Assembly: GCF_014191355.1 (NCBI RefSeq)
Contig: NZ_JACHWM010000004.1
Location: 248,001 to 312,000 of the forward strand
DNA from: Methylobacterium sp. R2-1
GTDB lineage: Bacteria > Pseudomonadota > Alphaproteobacteria > Rhizobiales > Beijerinckiaceae
DNA: 64,000 nucleotides
Direction of reading: 5' to 3'
The position numbers and the translations under genes are program-made. The notes under the pieces were generated by a model, which was not told the DNA's origin, searched no databases, and worked only from the letters and a program-made list of their open reading frames with translations. Of the stretch, positions 56,477 through 64,000 are shown in pieces (positions within the stretch are counted from its first letter, which is position 1; each line of letters starts with the position of its first letter).

Positions 56477-56552
56477 GCTGTGCTCTCCCACTCTGTCGGC
56501 AGGATAACGGCCGCAGCCGCCGAAACTCAATCGTTGGCCCGGCGGTCGGACG

Positions 56553-57776
56553 TCAGGACGTTGGCCCGCCGGCCGGCGGAAGCGGCGCGAGCCGCGTCAG
56601 GCGCAGCGCGACGAGGAGGGCCGCCACGTAGAGGCTGCCGAAGAAGCCCGCGACCCCCGGCCAGCCGTAATGCAGGAAGAACCAGCCACCGGCCGTGCCG
56701 AGCAGGGACGAGCCGAGATAGTACATGCAGAGATAGATCGCCGAGGCCTGCGCCCGGTCGCTGGAGGCTCGGCGCCCGACCCAACTCGACGCGACCGAGT
56801 GCGCGCCGAAGAAGCTGACCGTGACGACGACGATGCCGCCGATGATGAGGACGAGGTTGTCGGCAAGCGTCAGGGCGATGCCGCCGATCCCGAGCAGGAT
56901 CGCCAGCCACAGCACCTTGCGGCGCCCCAATACCCCGGCGACGTGGCCGGTGATGGCCGAACTCGCCGTGCCCGCGAGGTAGACGATGAAGATCAGCCCG
57001 ATCACCGTCTGGCTCAGCGAGAAGGGCGGATCGAGCAGGCGGAAGCCGATGTAATTGTAGACGCAGACGAAGCCGCCCATCAGCAGGAACGGTTCGAGAA
57101 AGAGCCAGGGCAGGCCGGCATCGCGGAAATGGTGGGTGAAGGTGCCCGGCACCTCGCGCCAGCGCATGCGGTGTGCGAGAAAGTGGCGCGAGGCCGGCAG
57201 GGCGAACTGGAAGGCGAGGGCTGCGAACAGCGCCAGCACGCCGATGATCCCGAGCCCCCAGCGCCACGAGGCGTGGTCGGCGATGACGCCCGCGAGCAGC
57301 CGCCCGACCATGCCGCCAAGCGCGTTGCCGCCGATGAGGAGCCCCATCGACAGGCCGATGGCGCGCCCGTGCATTTCCTCGCTGAGATAGGCCATGGCGA
57401 CGGCGGGCAGGCCGCTCGCGGCGATGCCGGTCAGAGCCCGCAGCATCAGGAAGCCGTGCCAGGTCGGCATCAGAACGGCACCGATGGTGAGCAGGGCCGA
57501 GGCGAACAATGAGGCCGCCATCACCCGCTTGCGTCCCCAGACCTCGGAGAGCGGGCTGACGATCAGCAGAGAGACGGCGAGCGTGGCGCAGGGCAGCGAC
57601 AGCGCGAGGCTGCTTTCGGCCGGCGAGACTGCGAAGGTGTCGTGGAAGACCGGCAGCAGAGGCTGAACGCCGTAGAGCACCGCGAAGGTGGAAAAACCCG
57701 CCGCGAAGAGGGCGAGCGTCGCCCGGCGGAATGTCGGCGTCCCGGCCTCGATGAACCGGTCGCTGTCGTCCGCCAT
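56553..57776 (-). CDS. MFS transporter (YnfM-like exporter)
   Basis: A 407-residue twelve-helix major facilitator. The loop motif SPLSEVWGRKRVMAAS between helices 2 and 3 and MAYLSEEMHGRAIGLSMGLLIG in helix 4-5 region resemble E. coli YnfM and arabinose-efflux-type drug/proton antiporters. The N-terminal tail is acidic (ADDSDRFIEAG). A second overlapping frame on the same strand is a shadow. The substrate is unknown, and no regulator is adjacent. Confidence 0.88.
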   Translation of the reverse strand: MADDSDRFIEAGTPTFRRATLALFAAGFSTFAVLYGVQPLLPVFHDTFAVSPAESSLALSLPCATLAVSLLIVSPLSEVWGRKRVMAASLFASALLTIGAVLMPTWHGFLMLRALTGIAASGLPAVAMAYLSEEMHGRAIGLSMGLLIGGNALGGMVGRLLAGVIADHASWRWGLGIIGVLALFAALAFQFALPASRHFLAHRMRWREVPGTFTHHFRDAGLPWLFLEPFLLMGGFVCVYNYIGFRLLDPPFSLSQTVIGLIFIVYLAGTASSAITGHVAGVLGRRKVLWLAILLGIGGIALTLADNLVLIIGGIVVVTVSFFGAHSVASSWVGRRASSDRAQASAIYLCMYYLGSSLLGTAGGWFFLHYGWPGVAGFFGSLYVAALLVALRLTRLAPLPPAGGPTS

Positions 57777-57853
57777 CGCTGTCCCGTGCTCTTAAGCCCA
57801 CGCGTAACTTTCCCCCACCTGCGCCGCAGGCGGGGGAGGGTCAAGAGCCTCGA

Positions 57854-59950
57854 TCAGCGCGGCGCGGCCGGCGGTTGCCCCTCCGCCTGCTGCTGGAGCA
57901 GCGGGGTGATGCGGCGAACGGTGACGCGGCGGTTCTCGCGGTTGGCCTCCTGCGTGTTCACCTTCAGGTACTGCTCGCCGTAGCCCTGTGTGGTGAGGTT
58001 CTCCGGCGGAACCTGGAAGTTCTGCGTCAGCACCGCCGCCACCGACTGCGCCCGGCGGTCGGAGAGCGAGAGGTTGTCGATGTCCGACCCGACGGCGTCG
58101 GTGTAGCCCTCGATCAGGAAGACCTCCTGCGGGTTGTCCTTGATCGTCCGGTTGATCGCCGCCGCGATGGTCGAGAGGCGCTTGGCCTGATCGGGTGTGA
58201 CGGTGAAGGAGCCGGTGTCGAAGGTGATCGTGTTGATGTCCACCGAGGGCATCCGCGCGCGCAGCTGCGGGCTGTAGCGCACCTGATCCAGGGTGTAGCG
58301 CCGATCGAGCTTCTGGACCGGCGGAGCGGAGAGCGCCTCGAACACGGTGCGCTCGTCGGCCTGTTCGTAATCGACGACGTAGCGGTCGCGCGGAATGCGG
58401 ATATCCGGCGGCGGCAGTTCGACCACGTCCTCGTAGATCGGCCGGGGTGCGCCGCCGTAGACGTTGTTGATGAGCACGACCTCACGCCCGTCGCGGTAAC
58501 GACGGGACCGGCGCAGGAGCCGGCCATCGTCGTCGACGACGGTGATGATCTGGCCGCCCGCCGGGCTGTCGACGTAGCTGTAGATCTCGCCGCCGCGGCG
58601 CTCGCTGCGGTAGCCTCGCTCGCCGTAGAGGGTGCGGAACCGCTCGTTCTCGTCGTGGCGGATGAAGGTGGTGTCGCGGTCGCGAACGATGATGCGGCCG
58701 GGCTCACGGTAATAGGTCCGGCCATCGACGTCGTACTCGCGGCGATCGCGGCGAATCGTATCGTAGTCGCGCCCGCGATAATCGTCGTCGCGGAAGCCGC
58801 CGGGAACGTAGGCGGGCGTTCCGGGCACGTTGAAGCGGTCGCGACGGTCGTTGCGATCGCCCCGCCGGTCATCGTCACGCCGGTCATCGCGTCGGTCGTC
58901 GTCACGGCGGTCGAGCCGGTCACCGCGCCGTTCGCCATCGCGACGATCATCGAGACCGCGCTGATCCGAGCGGCCGTCGGGCTGGTTCGGCACCGTGGCA
59001 TCGGGCGGCGTGCCCGGGGGTTGGACAGGGCGACCGGGAACGCCGGGCTGCTGGTTGGGAGCCACCGGTCGGCCGGGAACACCCGGCTGCTGGTTCGGCG
59101 GCGTGCGGCCGCTGGGAGCCTCTCGGGTCCCATCGGGCGGAATCGCCGTCGGCGGGGTCGGCTGATCGGGACGGGTGGGCTGCTGCGGATTCGGCGCGAC
59201 GGGACGCCCCGGAACGCCAGGCCGCTGGGTCGGCTGACTCTCGGGCTGGGATGGACGCGGGGCAGCCGGCGGGGTCGGACGCTCCGGGCGCTCGGAAGCG
59301 GGCGGTGTCGGCGCATCCGGAGCCCGGCGCTGGCTCGGTGCGGCGTCCGGGCGTTCGGTGTCGCGGCCACCCGGACGCCCCGGACGGTCCTGGCCATCGC
59401 GGTCGGACCTGTCGGGGGCATCGCGGCGGGCCGGCGTTTCACGGTCCGGGTTCCGCTCACGGGCGGCCGGCGGGGTCGGACGCTCCTCCGATCGATCCGG
59501 CCTCTGGGCCGGGGCCGGCGCCCGCTCGGGCCTCTGCTGCTGCGGCGGCGCCCCGCGCTCGGGAGCGGTTGAGCGCTCGGGTCGCTCCGGACGCTCCTGG
59601 CGTTGTTCCTGCGACGCCGGCCTCTCGGGACGTGCCGGCCGCTCGGCAGGCTCAGGCCGTTCGCGGGCAGCAGGTGCCTGACGCGGCTCGGGCCGCTCCG
59701 GACGCTCGGATCTGTCCGGCCGCTCCCGTGCCGGCGGGCCGCCACGCTCGACCCCGCCGCGTTCGGCCGGACTAGCACCGCCGGGCGCACCTGGCCCGCG
59801 CCCGCCACCGCGCGGCCCCTCTTCGGCACCCTCGCGCTGTGCAAGTTCGATCCGCTCCCCGTCCCCGAGAGAACGGGCGGAGGACGAATCGGACAAGACG
59901 AGCGCCGGCAGAATCGTGCCGGCCAGAAGCAAGGAGCGGGTTATCCGCAT
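57854..59950 (-). CDS. OmpA-family protein with long Pro/Arg/Glu-rich disordered region
   Basis: A 698-residue secreted protein. Signal peptide MRITRSLLLAGTILPALVLS; a disordered region (about 35-370) built from PERPERPE, RPTPPA and PGVPGRPVAPN units; a highly charged RRDDDRRDDRRDD segment; a middle domain of beta character (about 375-560); and a C-terminal OmpA peptidoglycan-binding domain (about 570-698) with IEGYTDAVGSDIDNLSLSDR and RRVTVRRITPLL. It is probably an outer-membrane or periplasmic protein clamped to peptidoglycan. It is not Pal: it is far larger and lacks a lipobox. Same strand as the DUF2865 gene upstream. Confidence 0.87.
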   Translation of the reverse strand: MRITRSLLLAGTILPALVLSDSSSARSLGDGERIELAQREGAEEGPRGGGRGPGAPGGASPAERGGVERGGPPARERPDRSERPERPEPRQAPAARERPEPAERPARPERPASQEQRQERPERPERSTAPERGAPPQQQRPERAPAPAQRPDRSEERPTPPAARERNPDRETPARRDAPDRSDRDGQDRPGRPGGRDTERPDAAPSQRRAPDAPTPPASERPERPTPPAAPRPSQPESQPTQRPGVPGRPVAPNPQQPTRPDQPTPPTAIPPDGTREAPSGRTPPNQQPGVPGRPVAPNQQPGVPGRPVQPPGTPPDATVPNQPDGRSDQRGLDDRRDGERRGDRLDRRDDDRRDDRRDDDRRGDRNDRRDRFNVPGTPAYVPGGFRDDDYRGRDYDTIRRDRREYDVDGRTYYREPGRIIVRDRDTTFIRHDENERFRTLYGERGYRSERRGGEIYSYVDSPAGGQIITVVDDDGRLLRRSRRYRDGREVVLINNVYGGAPRPIYEDVVELPPPDIRIPRDRYVVDYEQADERTVFEALSAPPVQKLDRRYTLDQVRYSPQLRARMPSVDINTITFDTGSFTVTPDQAKRLSTIAAAINRTIKDNPQEVFLIEGYTDAVGSDIDNLSLSDRRAQSVAAVLTQNFQVPPENLTTQGYGEQYLKVNTQEANRENRRVTVRRITPLLQQQAEGQPPAAPR
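59010..59235 (-). repeat. GVPGRPVxPN coding repeats in the OmpA-family gene
   Basis: Three near-identical copies encode PGVPGRPVAPN or PGVPGRPVQPP, two in tandem and one about 120 bases away. Part of the disordered wall-spanning region. Confidence 0.75.
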
Positions 59951-60108
59951 GAAGTCAGCCTCGTGAAACGCAATCGGCGGTTCCGAACACAGTCGGGCCG
60001 GATTGGTTCCCCATCGCTCCGGGTCGAAGCTCGATTGGGCCTGGTCGAGGCGCAGCTTTTGTTTGCCGTCATCCGGCCGGCGGAGGGGCCGAAATCGCTC
60101 AGTGTGCC

Positions 60109-61113
60109 CTATGGCGCGGGCGTCAGCGCCGGCGGCGGAAGCAGGCTCGGAACGATGACGCGGATCGCGCTGCGGCTCTCAGCGGTCGCGCCGGTCAGCT
60201 CGCCGCCTTCCTTCGCGGTCTGCGCCGCTGCCGCGCCTTCGCGGTTGGCCGCGTCCGCCGCGAGACTCGCCGCCGTCCGGTCGGCACGTCCGACCAGAGT
60301 GAGGCGCACCTTCGGCGCTCGGGAGAGCCTCTCGGCCGTCATCGGCGTGACGAAGATATCGCCCTTGTGCCGTACCAGCATGCTCTCGGCCTTGGCGAGC
60401 GATTGCGCCCAGCTCTGGCCCTCCCGCTTGCAGGAGCAGTCCGGCGTGAAGCTCTTGCGGAACTTGAAGGCGGCCGGCAGCGCGGTGTAGGCGCGATTGC
60501 CTTTGATCGTCGCGGCGTATTTCAGCGCCTCGTCGCCGTGCGGCATCGAGTAGGCAACGGCTTCCGTGCCGGGGCAGAGCGCCTGGCACATCTCGTCGGC
60601 CCCGCCGCGCCCGTCGGGCAGGTTCGCCATCGGAAAATAGGACCCGTCGCAAGTCTTCACGCAGACCACCTGCGCGCCGCCACGGGCCGTCTGGTTGCCG
60701 GCCGTCTGCCCCTCCTGTCCCTCTCCGGCGATCAGGCCTGTGCAGGCGCTCGACACGGCGGCAACGAGTTGCCGTCGCCGGGCAGCGACCACCTCGCCGT
60801 CGCCCCCGCCATAGGTAGCGTTGAGCGAGCGGATCCGCGCTTCGACGGCACCGCATTGCGGAGGCCGCGTGTCGAAGAACAGGAACTTGCCGCCCTCACA
60901 GTTCAGGCTGCGATAGTAGGTTTCGAGACGCGCGACCTCGCTCTGGAGAGCCGACGCAGTCGAGGCGCTGGCGTTGAGGTTGGCGAGTTCCGTGCGGTAG
61001 CGCTGGCAGGCCCAGACATCCGGCGCGGCCGCAGCCGGCGACGCCCCGCCGAGGGCGAGCGCGGCAAGGACGGCGCCGAGTGCGCGGCGAAACTGCGGTC
61101 CGATCATCGGCAT
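60109..61113 (-). CDS. DUF2865 domain-containing secreted protein
   Basis: A 334-residue precursor. Start at 61113 (MPMIGPQFRR; the ATG six bases on is also possible) gives a signal peptide with core GAVLAALALGGASPAAAA. The DUF2865 core has conserved cysteine motifs VVCVKTCDGSYFPM, MCQALCPGTEA and PDCSCKREGQSW, likely disulfide-bonded in the periplasm. The C-terminal 60 residues are Ala/Pro-rich. The family is common in Rhizobiales, function unknown. The longer frame from 61257 lacks a better signal. Confidence 0.87.
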   Translation of the reverse strand: MPMIGPQFRRALGAVLAALALGGASPAAAAPDVWACQRYRTELANLNASASTASALQSEVARLETYYRSLNCEGGKFLFFDTRPPQCGAVEARIRSLNATYGGGDGEVVAARRRQLVAAVSSACTGLIAGEGQEGQTAGNQTARGGAQVVCVKTCDGSYFPMANLPDGRGGADEMCQALCPGTEAVAYSMPHGDEALKYAATIKGNRAYTALPAAFKFRKSFTPDCSCKREGQSWAQSLAKAESMLVRHKGDIFVTPMTAERLSRAPKVRLTLVGRADRTAASLAADAANREGAAAAQTAKEGGELTGATAESRSAIRVIVPSLLPPPALTPAP

Positions 61114-61277
61114 GGTGCGGATGCTGGGGATCTCGGGCAGGAGGTCGCGGGGGATACAGCGAGGATGCCGAGCCGCGCGAAGCGGCACCAGCGATCGTCC
61201 ACATGTGTTAAAGCCCCTCGCCCTTTCGCGACAGAGACACCATGTCTCTGAAGCCAAGCTTTGAGGGGATTGCGTCG

Positions 61278-61823
61278 ATGATGTGGCTCACGGGCACCAA
61301 TGGGGACGGCGGCCGACGCGCAGCAGCCTGCCTCGCCGCCAGCGTCACCTTCTGCCTCGCTCTGGCCGGCCCGGCCCAGGCGCAGGAACCCGACCGGATC
61401 TTCGACAAGTCAACGGTCTGGCGCCCGCTGACGCCCAACGACAAACTCGTGGTCTACGGCATCGACGACCCGGCGGTGGCCGGCGTCGCCTGCTGGTACA
61501 CTCAGCCCGAGAAGGGCGGAATCAAGGGCACGCTCGGGTTGGCGGAAGATGTCTCCGACATCTCGCTCGCCTGCCGGCAGGTTGGCCCGGTCCAGTTCAA
61601 GGACAAGGTCAAGCAGGGCGAGGTGGTGTTCAGCGAGCGCCGCTCATTGATCTTCAAGTCGATGCAAATCGTCCGCGGCTGCGACGCCAGGCGCAACACG
61701 CTGATTTACATGGTCTATTCCGACAGGGTGATCCAGGGTTCGCCCAAGAATTCCACCTCGGCCGTGCCGCTCGCCCCCTGGGGGACCGAGCCGCCGCCGA
61801 AATGCGCGGATTTCGTGAAGTAG
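61278..61823 (+). CDS. creA: CreA family periplasmic protein
   Basis: A 181-residue precursor from the ATG at 61278, chosen because GAGGGG lies upstream; an in-frame ATG at 61242 is also possible. Signal peptide core AACLAASVTFCLALAGPAQA. The mature part matches CreA closely: DKLVVYGIDDPAVAGVACWY, GGIKGTLGLAEDVSDISLACR, VVFSERRSLIFKSMQIVR and YSDRVIQGSPKNSTSAVPL. CreA's role is unknown in spite of its name. Divergent from the DUF2865 gene. Confidence 0.92.
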   Translation: MMWLTGTNGDGGRRAAACLAASVTFCLALAGPAQAQEPDRIFDKSTVWRPLTPNDKLVVYGIDDPAVAGVACWYTQPEKGGIKGTLGLAEDVSDISLACRQVGPVQFKDKVKQGEVVFSERRSLIFKSMQIVRGCDARRNTLIYMVYSDRVIQGSPKNSTSAVPLAPWGTEPPPKCADFVK

Positions 61824-61852
61824 GGCGGTTGCGGCTCCGATCCCGACAGGTC

Positions 61853-62179
61853 TCAATCCTGGCAGGTGATGCGCAGCGGGCGCGGCGCGCTCTTCACCGG
61901 AGCGGCATCGCCGATGGCGCCGGTGTATTCGTCCTGCGCGGCGATGCCGTAATTGCTCGCGCTGGCAAAGCCTTGCGACTCGCACCACGCGTTGGCCACG
62001 ACCTGTCCGCACTCGCTCGGGCCACCGCTCAAGCACTCACCGACGCCGTAGCCGTCCTCGGCCGGGATCAGGAACGTCTTCTCGACATGCTTGATCGCCG
62101 TCGATTCATTGCCGGCGCTTGCCGGCAGGGCAGCGGTGGCGAGAACGAGAGCGAGAAGAACGGCGGCCGGTCGGCGCAT
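61853..62179 (-). CDS. small secreted cysteine-containing protein
   Basis: A 108-residue precursor with signal peptide MRRPAAVLLALVLATAALPASA. The mature part has four Cys (GECLSGG, SECGQVV, AWCESQG and ITCQD), a likely two-disulfide periplasmic protein. AAGGTC precedes the ATG at 62179. The frame is open far upstream but that is read-through. I do not recognise a family. Convergent with creA. Confidence 0.78.
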   Translation of the reverse strand: MRRPAAVLLALVLATAALPASAGNESTAIKHVEKTFLIPAEDGYGVGECLSGGPSECGQVVANAWCESQGFASASNYGIAAQDEYTGAIGDAAPVKSAPRPLRITCQD

Positions 62180-62506
62180 GGTGAAGACCTTGTGAACGGG
62201 TTCGTTCGAGTGCGGAGTGTTCGGACGGCGCGGTAAACAAATCCTTGCCGGTCCGCTCACGGTCGGCTGAGAAGCGGCCGGTCCGCCGCCCTTCTCGAAT
62301 TCATCACCGTTTTGGGGTAGCCCAAGCTCGTTGCGGCGGCCGTCGCGGCGGTGCAACAGCGGCAGGTGGCGGGTCGGGCGACACTGTGGCGGGGGCGGTA
62401 CCAGCCCCACCGGTCGGCCCGTCGAAGGTGCTGTGCTGCAACGACAAACGACGAGGGCGGCACACGCCGCAAGGGAGGCCGGGCGAGCCCGGCAGGAACG
62501 CAGTCG
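62180..62506. other. divergent intergenic region upstream of cysS
   Basis: About 327 bases. Nothing convincing beyond presumed promoters of cysS and the small secreted gene; no leader peptide, T-box or attenuator-like structure recognised. Confidence 0.5.
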
Positions 62507-63895
62507 ATGACGCCGATGTTGCGCCTCTACAACACGCTGACCCGCGAGAAAGCGGCCTTCGCCCCGATCGATCCGACGAACGTGCGGATGTATGCCTGTG
62601 GGCCGACGGTCTACGACGCGGCGCATATCGGCAACGCCCGGCCAATCATCGTCTTCGACCTGCTGTTCCGGCTGCTGCGCCAACTCTACGGCGACACGCA
62701 CGTCACCTATGCCCGCAACGTCACGGACGTGGACGACAAGATCAACGCCCGCGCGTTCGAACGCGGCATCACCATCCGCGAACTCACGGACGGCACGCTG
62801 GCGCAGTTCCACCGCGACATCCGCGACCTCGGCGTGCTGATGGCCGAAGACGTGAACCGAGAAGGTGAACCGGCGCGCTTCATCGAGCCGCGGGCAACCG
62901 ACCACATCACGGAGATGCACCGGCTGATCGAGGGGCTGGTGGCTGCCGGCCACGCCTACGTTGCGGAAGGGCATGTTCTCTTCGACGTGCCGTCCATGCC
63001 CGATTACGGCGCGCTCTCGAAACGCCCGCTCGACGAGATGGAGGCTGGCGCCCGCGTCGAGGTCGCGCCCTACAAGCGCTCGCCACTCGACTTCGTGCTG
63101 TGGAAGCCCTCGAAAGCGGGCGAGCCCTCCTGGCCCTCACCCTCCGGAATCGACGCGCCCGGCCGGCCCGGCTGGCACATCGAGTGCTCCGCAATGTCGT
63201 GGAAACACTTGGGAAAAACCTTCGACATCCATGCCGGCGGCATCGACTTGATCTTCCCCCATCACGAGAACGAGGTGGCGCAGTCGCGCTGCTGCTTCGG
63301 CACCGACGTGATGGCCAACGTCTGGCTCCACAACGGCTTCCTGCAGGTCGAAGGGGAGAAGATGTCGAAATCGCTCGGCAACTTCATCACCATCCGCCAG
63401 GTACTGGATGACTGGCCGGGCGAGGTCGTGCGCCTCAACATGCTCAAGACACATTACCGTCAGCCAATCGACTGGACCCTGCGCGGCCTGGAGGAATCGA
63501 GCCGGATGCTCGACCGCTGGTACGAGGCGGCCGGCGAGGCGGCGCCCGACGCGTCGGCGCCTGCGGGCGTGGTCGAGGCGCTGAGCGACGACCTCAACAC
63601 GCCGGCCGCCATCGGCGAGCTACACCGACTCGCCGGCGCCGACGCCGGAGCGCTCAAGGCCGGCGCGGGGCTGATGGGCTTCTTGCCCCGCACGGCGGCA
63701 CAGCGCGAGGCGGAGCGGGTCGGCGCGGCGGGGATCGACGTGGCCCGGGTCGAGGCACTGATCGCCGAACGCAAGGCGGCCCGCGCCGCCAAGGACTGGG
63801 CCGCCTCCGACCGGGTCCGCGACGCGCTCACCGCCATCGGCGTGAGCGTGAAGGACAACAAGGACGGCACCACCACTTGGACGGTGGCGGGCTGA
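62507..63895 (+). CDS. cysS: cysteinyl-tRNA synthetase
   Basis: The class I synthetase charges tRNA-Cys, 462 residues. Zinc ligand C31 in [14 protein letters not shown] at 40-43 (AAHIGNARP), and KMSKS at 285-289 in [11 protein letters not shown]. The substrate-thiol-binding [10 protein letters not shown] region and HHENEVAQS are present. The ATG at 62507 has GCAGGAA upstream; longer frames are antisense artefacts. Length and motifs regular. Confidence 0.97.
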   Translation: MTPMLRLYNTLTREKAAFAPIDPTNVRMYACGPTVYDAAHIGNARPIIVFDLLFRLLRQLYGDTHVTYARNVTDVDDKINARAFERGITIRELTDGTLAQFHRDIRDLGVLMAEDVNREGEPARFIEPRATDHITEMHRLIEGLVAAGHAYVAEGHVLFDVPSMPDYGALSKRPLDEMEAGARVEVAPYKRSPLDFVLWKPSKAGEPSWPSPSGIDAPGRPGWHIECSAMSWKHLGKTFDIHAGGIDLIFPHHENEVAQSRCCFGTDVMANVWLHNGFLQVEGEKMSKSLGNFITIRQVLDDWPGEVVRLNMLKTHYRQPIDWTLRGLEESSRMLDRWYEAAGEAAPDASAPAGVVEALSDDLNTPAAIGELHRLAGADAGALKAGAGLMGFLPRTAAQREAERVGAAGIDVARVEALIAERKAARAAKDWAASDRVRDALTAIGVSVKDNKDGTTTWTVAG

Positions 63896-63899
63896 AGCG

Positions 63900-64000
63900 T
63901 CAGCCCGTCAACCGCTGCAGCCAACTGCTGCCGTTGGCGAAGGAGCGTCCACCGAGACGGCGTAGGGCGTCCTCCGTCGAGGTGAGCGGGTGCTCAGCAT
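63900..64000 (-). CDS. C-terminal end of an unidentified minus-strand gene (continues past the window)
   Basis: The minus-strand frame ending with TGA at 63900-63902 is open to the window edge and reads PLTSTEDALRRLGGRSFANG then SSWLQRLTG, which has the look of a real C-terminus. It is convergent with cysS, five bases apart. Too short to name. Confidence 0.4.
   Translation of the reverse strand, partial: AEHPLTSTEDALRRLGGRSFANGSSWLQRLTG

Overview
The window is G+C-rich, densely packed alphaproteobacterial chromosome. Gene content points to the Rhizobiales and most likely to a Methylobacterium/Methylorubrum relative. This is an inference from a B12-dependent methylmalonyl-CoA mutase, a MucR regulator, DUF2865 and DUF4142 envelope proteins, a clpS-clpA pair, a second short glutamyl-tRNA synthetase, and a groESL promoter combining a CIRCE operator with an RpoH-type promoter. 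There are no rRNA or tRNA genes, CRISPR arrays, insertion sequences or prophage genes that I can see. Almost everything is core or species-level chromosomal material.

Layout. 0-10.3 kb: 3' end of hemA (5-aminolevulinate synthase), a small membrane protein, clpA and clpS (adaptor then unfoldase), a D,D-carboxypeptidase with SPOR domain, a membrane-bound J-domain protein, an HtrA-type protease, a DUF817 membrane protein and a membrane protein with a CxCxCxC cluster. 10.4-16.5 kb: methylmalonyl-CoA mutase, manC-type mannose-1-phosphate guanylyltransferase, glpD and three small membrane proteins. 16.9-23.2 kb: PiT phosphate transporter, a lone glcE, a polysaccharide flippase, MarC and CorA. 23.2-25.5 kb: groES-groEL with promoter, operator and terminator. 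25.6-34.2 kb: an orphan ParA with an overlapping lysine-tailed partner gene, a MAPEG protein, a membrane class III cyclase, a bifunctional class A penicillin-binding protein, a PepSY membrane protein and a membrane-anchored Mrr-type nuclease-like protein.

34.3-39.4 kb: mucR followed by the only clearly A+T-rich stretch (about 34.9-35.6 kb, carrying several dyads), a class II aldolase and a Pat-like acyl-CoA synthetase/acetyltransferase. 39.4-45.1 kb: dps, an L,D-transpeptidase, ruvB, a metallophosphoesterase and a DUF4142 protein. 45.3-50.0 kb: the ybgC-tolQ-tolR-tolA-tolB cell-division/envelope cluster, with no pal after tolB. 50.9-57.8 kb: glutathione transferase, small secreted and membrane proteins, a decayed FUSC/HlyD efflux locus, gltX, a methyltransferase-VOC pair and an MFS exporter. 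57.8-64 kb: a proline/arginine-rich OmpA-family protein, a DUF2865 protein, creA, a small secreted protein, cysS and the 3' end of a minus-strand gene.

A recurring theme is envelope maintenance: Tol, penicillin-binding protein, D,D-carboxypeptidase, L,D-transpeptidase, OmpA family and HtrA. A second theme is proteostasis: ClpSA, GroESL, J-domain and HtrA. The best candidates for something undescribed are the ParA plus lysine-tailed pair, the MucR locus with its A+T-rich dyad region, and the membrane-anchored Mrr-type protein. None amounts to a demonstrated new system. Starts were chosen by ribosome binding site, signal peptide or gene overlap where these were visible, and several use GTG or TTG.
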